A DNA stretch of 64,000 bases from Bretschneidera sinensis (GCA_023935145.1 CM043704.1:93421373-93485372); one strand, 5' to 3'; positions 18,631 through 31,150 are shown, numbered from the stretch's first letter. Translations and numbers: made by a program. The notes: generated from the letters alone by a model not told the origin.

Positions 18631-19175
18631 AAAAATGATTAAATTACATAAATAGTTTTTATGGTTTGGCATGAAATTCAAATTAATCTGTAAAAAAGCC
18701 TCTCTCTCATCCCCTTCATCCTTAACCTCATCTCTTTCCTCTAATTGCACCTCCTTTATGAACAACAACAAAACCCATCACCCTCACCCTATCTCCTTCA
18801 ACTGCCACCACTTTTCCAGCAGAAAATAACATGAAGTTCTAAAACTTTAACCTTGCCCCAAAATCAATTATCTTTGAAGTCTAGTATCTGCAATTCTAGC
18901 TCTAGATTTTGCTAAGTCATCCAAGAAGTTGCATGCTGAGATGCAATAGGCGGGGACTGCTGAAGGAGATGAAGTTAGAATGATGGGTTTTGTTGATATT
19001 TAGATAGAAAGGGAGAGAAAAAATCTGGGTGATTTAAGTTTTTAATTTTCAAAGAAAGGTGCAATTAGTGGAAGCGTGGGTTAAAGGAAGAGGTTTTGTA
19101 AAGATAGAACTTTTACGAATTATTTTGAACCCATATCAATTTATAAGGATCATTGATGTAATTCATCGTTTTTCT
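18631..19175. mobile_element. Probable MITE with long imperfect terminal inverted repeats
   Basis: The left arm (AAAAATGATTAAATTACATAAAT..., then a CTCTTTCCTCTAATTGCACCTCC block at about 18735-18755) is mirrored on the right, whose complement reads AAAAACGATGAATTACATCAAT and then CACTAATTGCACCTTTC. The arms are about 110-140 bp and diverged, with no ORF between them. No clear target duplication was found, so the superfamily is open. Confidence 0.5.
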
Positions 19176-20280
19176 ATATGATGATGAGATAAAAAGTGGG
19201 CATTTTAAAAAATAAATTAAGACGAACACATATATTTTACTAAATGCTCTATTTGTTTCCAATCACAACATTACCCAAAAATTAAGAAAATATCACCAAA
19301 AGAATGAATAAGTTGATGTCTTTGCGAATAAAATTGCTTAGAAAAAGAAATCTCCCACTTTAAACAGTGAAGAAGTTTAAGAATTTCAACAGAGGATTTT
19401 GCTCCAACTCTACTTTTTTCACCTGAGTTTTGGGTATGCTCAAATGATCGTAAAGTTGAGGTTCTATAGGTCTATGGAAATGAAGCTTACTAATTTTTAT
19501 GTTTATACATAAAATCTCATTAGATGAAGCGTAGCTCGTATTCGACGTTTTACTGGGCGAAGCCTGGTTTTTAGCTACTAGCAATCTTGAAAAAGAGAGA
19601 TTCTACAAATTTCTTAGATCAGGCGGCTTTCTTGGTTGCCTCGGGTCTAAACCTAATAGTTTAGACCAATTGAAAAACTTCACTTTTAATTTTTAATAAT
19701 TTTATTGGTAATGTTAATTTTTGGTTCTCCTACCTTTGAAAATTCAAATGTTGCATTATTACCTTGACTTGTACTTTTCATGTTGTTGGTAGGACAATTG
19801 AATTGGGTGTCCTCTCCTTGCAATTTAAATCTTTATTCTGTGTAATTTTATGTGGTGATGAGATCATCAATTTATAGTACTATTTCAGTCTTGGCTGAAT
19901 GGTCCCTTCAATTTTAAGGTTCAGTTATTGAGGAGCAAAGTGGTTGTAATTGTCTTGTTTATGTGCAAAATCATCTTGCAACTAGAGGTTCAAGTGGGCA
20001 CTGAGGTTTCTTTTCTTTCTAAAAAAATGTTCCTTCTACAGCTAATTAATTTTTTTCCCACAATGTATCTGCCAAAATCTTGAATCAAAATTGATGAGGC
20101 CAAGCAGTGATTGCTTGATTAGGACAACCTACCAGAAAAGGTTTTTATAAATGTATGGAATCCATTAACAGACAATCTCTCTTTCTGAAAGTGAGAGGCA
20201 CCAGCCTCACCATAAGAACCATTTTAGTAAGATAATTATCTGTATTGCTCCTTGACTTCCCTCAATTATAGTCTATGCTC
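19176..20280. other. Intergenic
   Basis: No coding family seen. Its right part carries the promoter of the LRR gene at 20332. Confidence 0.4.
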
Positions 20281-20286
20281 TTTCTC

Positions 20287-20294
20287 TATATATT
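20287..20294 (+). promoter_or_regulatory. TATA box of the Cys/Pro-rich LRR gene
   Basis: TATATATT sits about 40 bases before the ATG at 20332, implying a very short leader, as is common in this gene family. Confidence 0.55.
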
Positions 20295-20331
20295 TTCTAC
20301 CCTTAAGCATCCTGTGGAGAGATATTGAGAA

Positions 20332-21918
20332 ATGGGTATTGTCTCTTTCTTTGCTTCTTTTATACTGTTATTAACTCTCATTTTGCCCTCATGTTTTCAT
20401 CATGGTGTTGCTGGTGATAATATTCCAGAGACTAAAAGGGAAGCATTGAAAATTATCACAAGTGGAGGTGGAAACTCTCCTGAATGCCCACCACCTCCTC
20501 CTCCTCCTGAACCTGAATGCCCACCACCACCCCCTCCCCCTCCTCCTGAACCTGAATGCCCACCACCTCCTCCTCCTCCTAAACCTGAATGCCCACCACC
20601 ACCTCCTCCTCCTCCTGAACCTGAATGCCCACCACCTCCTCCTCCTCCTGAACCTGAATGCCCACCACCACCTCCTCCCCCTCCTCCTGAACCTGAATGC
20701 CCACCACCACCTCCTCCTCCTGAACCTGAATGTCCACCACCTCCTCCACCAAGTCCAAAACCACCTTCCCCAAGCCCTTGCTTTGGTAGTGAGTTGCTTA
20801 AAGCTGTCTACCCTGTAATCCAAAGATTCAGAAAAAGAATCACATATGACCCCAAAGGCATTACCAAAACTTGGGTAGGCCCTGATATTTGTAAGAAATA
20901 CAAAGGCTTCTATTGTGAAACTGTTCCTGACAAGAAGAAGCTTGCCCTGGCTGCTGTAGATTTCAACGGGTATCAATTTGCTGGCCCTGATCTTCGGCTC
21001 GATGGTTTCCTTGATAAGTTGGATGACTTAGCCATCTTCCATGCCAACTCCAACAACTTCACTGGTTCAGTGCCGAAATTCATAAGCAAGCTTCGATATT
21101 TATATGAGCTTGATCTTAGTAACAACAAGCTGTCTGGTGAGTTCCCTATGGAAGTTCTTGGTTCCAAGAACTTAACATTCTTGGACCTTAGGTTCAATTT
21201 CTTTCAAGGATCAATTCCTCCTCAAATCTTCAACCTAGATCTTGATGTGTTCTTCATCAATAACAACAAGTTCGTTCAACAGAAGCTTCCTGATAATCTT
21301 GGCTCCACAAGAGCACTGTATCTCACTTTTGCCAACAACAAGTTCACAGGTCCAATTCCAAGTAGCATTGGCAAAGCTCCATTTCTACTAGAGGTGCTCT
21401 TCTTGAACAACCAGTTTACAGGGTGCTTGCCATATGAAATTGGGTTTTTGAGCAATGCTACTGTCTTTGATGTTAGCTTCAATAGTTTGACAGGTCCTAT
21501 ACCTCTTTCCTTTGGGTGCCTGGAAAAGATGGTGCTGCTCAACTTAGCCCGAAACAAGTTTTTCGGGTAGGTCCCGGAGATAGTCTGCAAGTTGCCTAAT
21601 CTAGCAAACTTGTCTCTGTCTTACAACTATTTCACTCAAGTTGGGCCTGAATGCAGGAAATTGATCAGCAAGAAGATACTTGATGTTAGGAGTAACTGCA
21701 TTTTAGACCTCCCTAACCAGAGATCAGCTGCTGTTTGTGCTGCTTTCTTCTCTAAGCACCGGTATTGCCCGAACCAGAAGTCGTTTTATTGGATTCCTTG
21801 CAGGAAAGGCGGTTATTCCAATTCATTGCAGACGTCTGATCAACAACAGCAGCAATCTCTCAGTCCAGCTCCAGTACAATCACGTAGATCATATGATGCT
21901 CTTATACCGCACCGGTAG
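20332..21918 (+). pseudogene. Extracellular LRR / LRR-extensin-like protein with a Cys-Pro repeat, interrupted by TAG
   Basis: The order is: signal peptide (about residues 1-27), an 8-unit ECPPPPPP(P)EP repeat (residues about 50-145), then the conserved block KAVYPVIQRF...TKTWVGPDICKKYKGFYC and about nine plant LRRs ([16 protein letters not shown] type). After the LRRs come DVRSNCILDLPNQRS and a Cys-rich end. This is the At4g06744/LRX-like family of single-exon wall proteins. A TAG at 21568-21570 replaces the Gln codon of the usual FFGQVPE (the paralogue at 32353 has FYGQVPE). The same frame then stays open for 116 codons to 21918, so a single C-to-T change truncates the product at 412 of about 528 residues. 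The gene is a recent pseudogene, a segregating null allele or a base-call error. The Pro segment has ECP repeats rather than the SPPPP of true extensins and lacks Tyr. Confidence 0.88.
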
Positions 21919-23922
21919 TGATTTTAAGGCCCTTGATTTAAATGGCTCTTCAAAGATGGTCTCTTGATAGCTAGGAGGGCCTTGGGTTTCTATAAACGTA
22001 TCTTTTCTTTAATGAAAACCAGCAATGTGACAACTATAGTACAATAAATCAACTTCCTTTTTTTTCTCTTGGTAGCAACTCTGATAAAACTGATAAAGTA
22101 CCATATAATTTTTTTTTTAATTGAAAGTGCAATATAGTTTGAATGAACAAAGGAAATCACTCCCCCCTCTCCACCCCATAAAAAAAACATTTTCTTTCGT
22201 TCTTGTAAGGGGGTTTATGCATTAGTTTATTTTTTTTTTTATGACCAGAAGATAAGTCAAGCACTATTAAAAAATAATTTATAATAAAACTAAAAAACTG
22301 AAAAATATTTTCTTTTATATAAAAAACCCTTTTTATTATTATTTTACTGAACAACAATTTTTCAGATACTTCTTGTTTTAGAAAATGGTTTTAGAAATCA
22401 TGTTTCAACCTATAAACTAAGATGATTGCCAAGGCAATGTTACTTCAGAAGTGAAAAAGTGACAAAAAATTACCGAAGTTCCACGGAAAGAGCATGTGCG
22501 CATTTCTTTTCGGGTATTGATTTTGTGAGCTCAGCTTTTTATGAACTCGAATTTATAATCACTAAATCAAAAAAAACAATTGAAATATTTTTTTCATTCA
22601 ACAATGGAGATTTTGAGTTCATAAAATCATTTTTCTTTCCGTATTGCCTGGAGTAATAAAAGACCATGAGACTGAGATTGTGGATCACGTGGTTTTTATA
22701 AAGTAATATAGACGATATTGAAGAAAAATCTACTTGCGGCCATGAGTTTTATCAAAATGGAGAACTTATCCAAATGCCAAGAGCCAAGGTGAATGAGTCC
22801 ATAAATGCAAGGTCCATGAGGCCATGTCCTTGTTGCTGATTGTAAAAAAAGTTGGTGCAAGCAATTAAGTTGTTTTTGTCTTCGAGCGTTTTCATTTATT
22901 TGTTTTTTGGTACATTAATGTATCGTGAAATATTTAACCACAAGTTGATTGCTGGTGGGTGGGGTGCCGTGACAGTGGGATGGACGGGCAGGGCCCCTCA
23001 AACCTCCATCAACCATAACGACAAAATATTACAGTATGATATTTCAAATTACAGCTTAAGATTTTTTTTTAAAAAAAAACTTGAAAAGCCAATAAAAGTT
23101 TTAGACCTAAGTAATGATATTTTTGATAGTATTATAAAATGTCTTGTTGGAATGGCAAAAATCTTCATCACAACAAAGTTTTTAATTTAATCTTTGATAT
23201 ATTTGAGACGGGTTCAGGGATTTTATCTTCGTGAAATTCGATTGAGTTTGAGGTTAGAGTTGAGGATTACATTCTCGATCTCCATTATTTTTCAAATACG
23301 ATATATATTGTCATATATAATATTTTTTTGAGAATATTTTGATTATAATATATAATTTGATAATTAAATTTATGAATATTTACCGAATTTTATGTTGTAT
23401 TATATGTGTTTAATTAAAATAAGTATAATTATTTAAAAAAAAAGGTTATATAGAATGAAACTGGTTATTTTTCTTAAGTTTCTTTTTTGTCTTTTCCCTT
23501 CATTTGCTGTGGGTATAGGGGGTTCCATTTTGAAAGTCCGACCTCCCAACACGAAAGTCCTAGAAGGAGACAAACAGCTGCATGATTGAGTAATGCAATC
23601 AAAATGCAGCCATGTACTTGCTTTTCTTCATCGATAGTAAAAACAAATTGATGCAAGCACTGAAGTTTATTTTTTATGCAATTGAAAGAACACGAATATC
23701 GAGTATGACAAAAAAAAATGGATTTTATGTCAATTCAAATTTTTCGTCCAATTTAGAGAGATTTTTATTTAGACTTGTTTCAAAGACCTTTTAAAAATTC
23801 AAAGTAAGGGACAAAGGTATGTTATGGTTTGAGAGTTAGTCACCCCAAAAGTTTGAAATTTTTTCACTAAACATGTAAAATTGAGACTTTTGAAATAATA
23901 TAGAAAAATTAGCCCCAAAATT
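21919..23922. other. Intergenic
   Basis: AT-rich DNA with poly-A/T runs. Frames at 22426, 22852 and 23612 have no domain and biased composition; I call no gene. Confidence 0.45.
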
Positions 23923-24699
23923 TGTTGATAATTTTCAAAATAAACTTAATTTTTTCAGTATGAGATATTTTAGAAAATCAAATGAAATGAGAAAAGAAAA
24001 AGAAAAATAAATTTTGGTTTTTGAGAGTTGATACAATCGACTGTAAGTTTCATACAGTTAACCGAATGGTGAATACAGTCAACTGAATGAAAGAAAGAAA
24101 ATTTCTCCAACTCTTTGTAACTTTTTAAGTTGACTGAAAACATTGTCCAGTTGACTAGATGTTTGAAAATTTTGAATTTTTCAGAACGTTTTATGCTAGT
24201 TGAATATGAAAAGAAGTGTCATTTATGAAGGAACACTTGGTATTCAGTTTAATTCAGTTTAAAACTGAAACAATGTGTCTATAATAGAAAGACACACTCA
24301 TTTCAACACTATATAAGTGTATTTAACTGTCAAAATAGAGATAATATAGTTTACATTCAGTTTTCTGGAATTTCTTTATTCTTCTTCTTCTCCTTTCAAA
24401 ATATTGATTTACTTATGTCCATAAATCTTGCAAATTGACAGACATAAGTGTTATTCATCCATAAACTCTTAGAAGCTTTTGTGGGTTATTCTTCGTAAGT
24501 GCAAAATGCAGAATAACATCAGAGCTTCATTGTATCTTGGAGGAAATTCGCCGGTAACCTTTTGCGCTGTGAGGGACAAATTAAACCTTAAGAAAAGTGA
24601 TCTGGTCACGCTTTAAAGCCTCTCTCACACACACACACACACACTTATTGTGATAAGCAGCCCTTACTTTCAGTTATCTTTCCCAACCAGATTCTAACA
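23923..24699 (+). repeat. 5' LTR of copia-2
   Basis: 777 bp, TGTTGATA to TTCTAACA, with a TATA box (CTATATAAG, about 24308) and a short (CA)n tract at 24625-24643. It may be truncated at its 5' end, as explained in the findings. Confidence 0.8.
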
Positions 24700-27600
24700 A
24701 TCTTAAGGTTTAATTCACTTGTTTATCAAAATGACTTCCTTGAGTTCGTTGAGAGATATGATGTTGGACTTCAACAAGTTGGAGCGATTTGACAAAATGA
24801 ATTTTTATCACTGGTAGAGAAGAAGATGTTCTTCCTCCTAACATCGCTTCGGGTTTATTATGTTATCAATTCTTTAATGATCGAACCTGCAGAAGATGAA
24901 CCAATTTCTCAAACAAGATATAGACAGAAATGGGATTAGGATGATGACATTTGCAAATGTCATATTCTGAATGCCATGTCCGAAAACCTTTTTGATGCTT
25001 ACCACAATGTCAAGACGACAAAGGAATTGTGGGACACACTGCAGGCAAGGTACATGAAGAAGGACGCAGCAAGTAAGCGTTATATTATTACAAGCTTCAT
25101 AATTTTAAAATGGTTAATACTCGTAGTATTATGGATCAATATAGTGAGATTAAAACTATATTAGATCAATTTACTCAGTATAATATGAAAACGGATGAGA
25201 CCATAACGGTCATAACCATTATAGACAAAATGCTTCATTTATGGAAGAATTTCAGGAATTGTTTGAAGCACCAAAAGGAAGACCTGACTCTTGAGGGGTT
25301 AGTCAACCATCTCCATATTAAGGAGGACTTGTGAAAAGAAGGCAAGGAAGAAGCCTTCTCCAAGATCAATATGGTAGAGGAATGAGAGATTTCAAAGAAG
25401 CACTCTCAAGAATCACATAAGAGAAAGAACCAACTAGCAAAGTTTTCTAAGAATAAGGAAACTAGGGTTTCTGTTTCAATTGTGGGAAACTAGGGCATTT
25501 CAAAAGAGATTGTCATTTGCTGAAGAAAAAGGGAAAAACACCACAAGAATTTGTGGCTGTGATTTCTGAAGCGAATATCCTTGAGGATAATGAAGCTTGG
25601 TGGATTGATTCTGGTGCAACGAGACATGTGTTCAAGGAAAAAAAAGTTCTTTAAAAACTATGAAGCAATGGATGATGGTACTTTCCTATACATGGGAAAT
25701 TCAACCATTGTACAAGTGATAGGAAAGGGAAAAGTGTAATTAGAGTTCACTTCTGGAAAGACCACCATCTTTACTGATGTGTACCATGTACCTGAAATTA
25801 GGAAGAATTTAGTTTCTGGTAGCCTCTTGAACAAAAATGGGTTCAAGCTTGTATTTGAGGCTGATAAGTTTATTCTCTCTAAGAGAGGTATTTTTGTTAG
25901 GAAGAGATATATGTATAAGGGGATTTTTAAACTCAATATTAATAATACGAGTATGATTTTCTGCTTATATTGTTGATTTTTTTGCTTTACTTTGGCATAA
26001 TCATTTAGGACATGTAAATGCTAGACGATGAAATGATACGATAAAGTTAGATTTAATTCCAAAATTTGATATAACCATGGAAAATTGCAGAACATGAATG
26101 CTTACTAAAATCACTAGAAAACTGTTTTCAGGTGTTCAAAGAAATCAAAAAGTATGGATTTAATTCATATTGATTTATGTGTTATGCATGCTACACCTTT
26201 AGAATAAAAAAAAATATTTTATAACTTTTATAGATGATTGTACAAGATATTGTTATGTTTATTTGTCATATTCTAAAGATGAAGCTATGTAGTTTTTTTG
26301 TTTTCAAGAATGAAGTAGAATTTCAGTGTGATAATAGGATTAAATGTCTTAGAGCTGATAGGGGATGTGAGTACTATGATCCTACTTATTTTGAGACTCA
26401 TAGAATAATTCATGAGATCACTGCCCCTTATACACCACAGAAAAATAGTGTAGCAGAGAGGAAAATATAATTATAAAAGAGATGGTTAAAACCATGCTTT
26501 CCAACTCTGGTTTAAGGCATAGATTTTGGGGAGAAACGCTTTTAATGGCTTGTCACATCTTAAATAGAGTCCATACGAAAAGAAACAAAGTAACACCTTA
26601 TTAGTTATGGAAGAATATGAAGCATAATTTGGACTATCTTAAGGTGTAGGGTTGTAGAGCCATAGTTAGAGTTCTTGAACCAAAAAGGAAGAACTTGGGT
26701 GAAAGATGAATAGAATGTATTTTCCTCGGATACACACTTCATAGTAAATCTTATAGATTCATGGTGGTGGAGCCAAATAATTATTATTCAATAAATTCCA
26801 TCATTAATCTAGGGATGCTATTTTTGATGAAAATAGGTTCAAGACACTTCCTAAGACTATTTCAGACAGTAATGAACAAGAACAAATTTCAAGGAATGAA
26901 GTAGATAAAAATGAATTGGAACTTAGAATGAGCAAAAGAGTTAAGACTCCTAAGATGTATGAACTCGATTTTTACATGTATTTGGTAAAGGAGCTAGGAA
27001 CTCAAGTAATTCTATTCCAATTGTCTTGAATAATAACTCTGATCCACAAACTTATGAAGAGGCTATAAAGTTTCGAGATATTACATTTTGGAAGGAGGCC
27101 ATAAATAATGAAATAGACTCTATAATGGGGAATAAAACCTGAAAATTGGTGGACCTTCCACCGAGTTCCGAACCCATTGGATGCAAGTAGATTTTCAAAA
27201 TAAAATTAAGGGTGGATGGTACAGTTGATAATTAGTGATGGAGTAATTACGATTGAATTTGTAAGGTCCATAGGAAATTTGGTGGATCCTTTAACCAAGT
27301 GATTTGCAAGAGAGCAAATGGTTAAAACATCACAAGGGATGAGTCTCCAGCCCATACGATAGAATCACCAATGATGGAACCTCGACTCAACTCTTACTAA
27401 ATCTAAGTCTTGAGTTCAGTGAGACAAAGTACGTCATTCGTGGTGATTGCAAGCATCTAGATTTATATTTTCATCCCAAGAGTTATGATGCTTGGAACCG
27501 TAATGATAAAGTGTAGGTGAACTGTGAGTTCTTAATAAGCTTATAAAAGATTTTCTTTGGTATGTTAAATTCTGGAACATACTTGATAAGCTTACCTAGT

Positions 27601-27727
27601 GAGTGTGAAGTGTGGTCGCTTCTGTTGAGCTCAAGAGCTTGACTCTAGAGCACTCATGATAAAAGATACATGACACAAGGCCTTCAAAAGTGTCGGCAAT
27701 AATTTCTGGCAAATTCTAAGAGGAGAT

Positions 27728-28607
27728 GTCTAATGTGTGAGACATGTTCGGTTAAATAAATAAGATTTATGGTTCAAAGTATTATACTACCACACATTTT
27801 ATTTAACTTTGATGTGTTTTCACTAAATGAAGATCAAGTCCTAAAGACATCTTCATTTATGCATGGACTTCAATGGATGATAAAAATCAGTTTTCAAGAT
27901 TTTATCAAGTCAAATTATTTTGAATATTGTTGATGATTTTCAAAATAAACTTAGTTTTTTAAGTATAAGATATTTTAGAAAATCAAAGAAAATGAGCAAA
28001 GAAAAAGGAAAATAAATTTTGGCTTTTGAGAGTTGATACAATCGACTAAATGGTGTATACAATCGACGGTATGAAACATTCAGTCGATTGAATGGAAGGA
28101 AGAAAATTCCTTGAACTCTTTATAACTTTTTAAATCGATTGAAGACATTGTTCAGTCGACTAGTCGTTCGAAAATTTTGAATTTTCAAAATGTTTTATGC
28201 CAGTTGAGTGTGAAACGAAGTGTCATTTATGAAGGAACACTTGGTATTCAGTTTAATTTAGTTTAAAACTGAAACAATGTGTCTATAATAGAAAGACACA
28301 CTCATTTCAACACTATATAAGTGTATTTAACTGTCAAAATAGAGATAATATAGTTTACATTCAGTTTTCTGGAATTTCTTTCTTCTTCTTCTTCTCCTTT
28401 CAAAATACTGATTTACTTATGTCCATAAATCTTGTAAATTGACAGACATAAGTGTTATTCATCCATAAACTCTTAAAAGCTTTTGTGGGTTATTCTTCAC
28501 AAGTGCAAAATGCAGAATAACATCAGAGCTTCATTGTATCTTTGAAAAAATTCGCCGGTAACATCTTGCACTATGAGGGGTGAATTAAACCATAAAGAAA
28601 ACGACTT

Positions 28608-28664
<57 letters not shown>

Positions 28665-28722
28665 TTTTTATTTTGATAAACAGCCATCGCTTTCAGTTAT
28701 CTTTCCCCTCCAAATTCTAACA
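27728..28722 (+). repeat. 3' LTR of copia-2 (start uncertain: 27728 or 27928)
   Basis: Homology with the 5' LTR starts at TGTTGATG (about 27928). However, a typical copia polypurine tract, CTAAGAGGAGA, ends at 27727 and is followed by TGTCTAATGTG, which is where the real LTR start would be expected. Confidence 0.65.
28609..28661. repeat. (CT)n microsatellite in the copia-2 3' LTR
   Basis: About 26 CT units. In the 5' LTR the same place carries CTCTCTCACACAC, so the tract expanded after insertion. Confidence 0.92.
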
Positions 28723-30600
28723 AAATCTAAATGAAAATCTAAACTTAACTAAGGAATCTTTTACAATTTCGGGTGGCATATAATTGTAAAGATACCACAC
28801 TAAAATTACAACTCTACTCATAATAGTCAACGTTTTATCACCGACTGAGGATTGCCCCTGTGAAATGAGACGATGATAAAGTTACCCCAATGCGACGGTT
28901 TTAGTAACTTCAATTAAAACTAAAAGTTTAAAATAAGTTTTCCAGATTTCTAACAATCACAAGTAATAATATTTTTAACTCTTTTTAAGTATAATTATTT
29001 ACATATGTTTTCCATTTTCTCTTTTTTCTGTATTTTTTAAAATATCATTTTTTTACATAATCATATAGATATACCAAACATGTCCTAATTTTCCCTTAGA
29101 ATGATGTTTTGTTTTTTTCTTTTCCTATAACCACAAGTAATGTAAAATTTCATTCATTTGTTGTCTGATCCAACAATCCCATATACTCCCACATTAAGAC
29201 TTTTCCTATATTATTCTTGATTTTGTTTTGTGACGGAAAAAAAAAAATCACACTTGTTTCCTTTCTTTCCTTCTATTTTTTTTGACATTCTTAATTAAAA
29301 ATTAGAAGTAATTTTGAAGATCAATAGACAATAATGATTATATATTAGTATTTGGGTTTTCTTTTTATCTTCTCCAAACTTTATTGAATTAATTTGAATG
29401 TGATTGTGAGTATTTTTATTATTTTTTTATTTTTCTCTCTTAATTTCTCCTATTTATTAATTAATGATAATTATACTCGATATTTCTTTGTATTCCCTTC
29501 ATATAGTTAAGTTTTTGAATTTTGAACGTTAACAAAATGACCTTTTATAGAAATCATTTTTATATGTAATTAATTGTATTTTATTCGTTTAAGATTATCA
29601 TGCTTTGCCTTTGAAAAGAAAATAAAAGGCATAACGTCTATTCACTATTGTTACATCAATTTTTAATTTTTATTTTGTTTTTAATGACTTAGTAGAAGAT
29701 AATGCATGCTTCTATTTCTGTTTATTCCTATACATAGCACATGGGCTCTATAATTATGTTTTATATGTAAATGTTTAGTTGTTTTTATTGGATTTTTATA
29801 TTCTAATTTACTTAATTAGTAATGTCTTTGACTTTATATTGAACCCTATTCACTCGGTTGGAATTTGGACATTATTATTTCTTTAATTATTATTTTTTTT
29901 ACTGATTAAAACGGTTTTCCTAAAAGGTAGCCGCCTTTGATGGATTATAGATATAAGCAAGCAACATTTACTAACTTGGACTAAGGTTAGTGTCTTGAAT
30001 AACATAAATGTTTAGTTTGATTCTTCATTGAATGCAAATAATTTCTTGAAGTCCATGTTTGTAGAATTTATTTCAAATTTTACTTAATATATGTAAACGT
30101 GAAGATTTTCATGCATTTGAAAATTAATTGGACAAAAGTTTGGTTACCTTCGTTACAAAAAATTAAGGACTTGGTCCTATTTATCAAATTAACCATCATG
30201 AAAATACCAAGGAATTCTTATCAAAGATTCCTATTTATATGGGGTCTATTGATGAAATTTTATTTTGTATTTTTTTAATCAGATATTGTTCTGGTTAAAT
30301 TTGCATCTGCAAACTGATTAGTCATTATCAATAAGTGAATGTTGCACCTATTATTTCACATGGGTCCTAGTCCTTTCCACATAAGTGAATGCACGCAAGG
30401 TGAGAGTCTATTGTAGATCGAGACACTATCTTGTGCAGAATTTGAAGTTGTCTTGTTGTGTTATATATGGTAATGGGTTAATGCGCCCATCATTTTGATA
30501 TAGATATCATTATCTCAGTAATTTGGAGTATTCACTATATTCTTAGCAATTTTATTGATTGAAATTGCCTTCTGAGCATCTTTTAGTGTTTGGGCTGCAG
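28723..30600. other. AT-rich intergenic DNA
   Basis: Simple, T-rich sequence with no open frame of note on either strand. Confidence 0.5.
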
Positions 30601-30639
30601 CCTTGGATGGCAATTTTTCAGTTAAGTCTGCCTAGGTTG

Positions 30640-31150
30640 ATTCCAGTTGGGATTTTAATTGGCTATGGGAATTGAAATTCCGGTATAAGTTTAAATATTT
30701 TGTTTGGTTAGCATAAGAAAATAGGCTTCATACCAAGGAGTTGAGATGCAGAAGAGGAATAGATGATAGTAATACTTGCATTAGACGTGGGACTCACAAG
30801 GAGGACACTCTCCATGTTCTTCGAGATTGTAGCAAGGTTAAGCAGATTTGGAATAATTACATTCTTTTGTCAACAAGACGAGTTTTATATGGCCTTAGCT
30901 TGCAGGCATGGTAGAGCTGATATTTTCATGTTCTGGGTAATATGGTGTACCCGTAACAAAGAGTGTATTGCAGGGGTAGTGGCTGAAGTCAGAAGAAACC
31001 GTTTGGAGGAGGGTTATAACCCAGCTTTGTAAGGAGTTGGATTTAGCTTTCCCTTTGGTTCAGAATGCAGCAAGCTCCTTTGTTAGCATCCTTATTAATT
31101 GGCAGCCACCAGCAGGTTTAGATCATATGTTAATGTTTGATTCTTAATTT
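30640..31150 (+). mobile_element. LINE-derived fragment, zf-RVT and RNase H linker region
   Basis: Plus-strand pieces in three frames resemble the C-terminal zinc-binding region of plant non-LTR elements: LHTKELRCRRGI, then EDTLHVLRDCSKVKQIW (30800-30860), FMFWVIWCTRNKECIAG (30925-30975) and a linker ending INWQPPAGLDHMLMFDS. The order matches the stretch between the zf-RVT and RNase H domains, although RNase H itself is absent. Confidence 0.65.

Larger units (their letters stand above)
23923..28722 (+). mobile_element. Degenerate Ty1/copia LTR retrotransposon (copia-2) with deleted RT
   Basis: Repeats at 23923-24699 and about 27928-28722 are about 90% alike and end TTCTAACA. Between them lie gag pieces (24731-25340), a knuckle GFCFNCGKLGHFKRDC at about 25470, protease motif AWWIDSGAT at about 25595, GAG-pre-integrase HNHLGH and integrase pieces (CLRADRG, then TPQKNSVAERK at 26340-26470). 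The first RT block (FWKEAINNEIDSIM at about 27090) jumps near 27228 to the element's C-terminus (GNLVDPLTKWFAREQM), so most of RT and RNase H are gone. Candidate flanks AAATT (23918-23922) and AAATC (28723-28727) differ by one base. Confidence 0.87.

Noticed and set aside
20389..20976. 195-codon minus-strand frame rich in Trp/Arg
   Set aside because: It is the complement of the ECPPPPPP repeat in the LRR gene; the periodic sequence keeps the opposite strand open. The same holds for the 20462-20818 and 20579-20773 frames.
22852..23190. 112-codon plus-strand frame
   Set aside because: Lys/Ile-rich AT-biased translation with no domain; intergenic composition.
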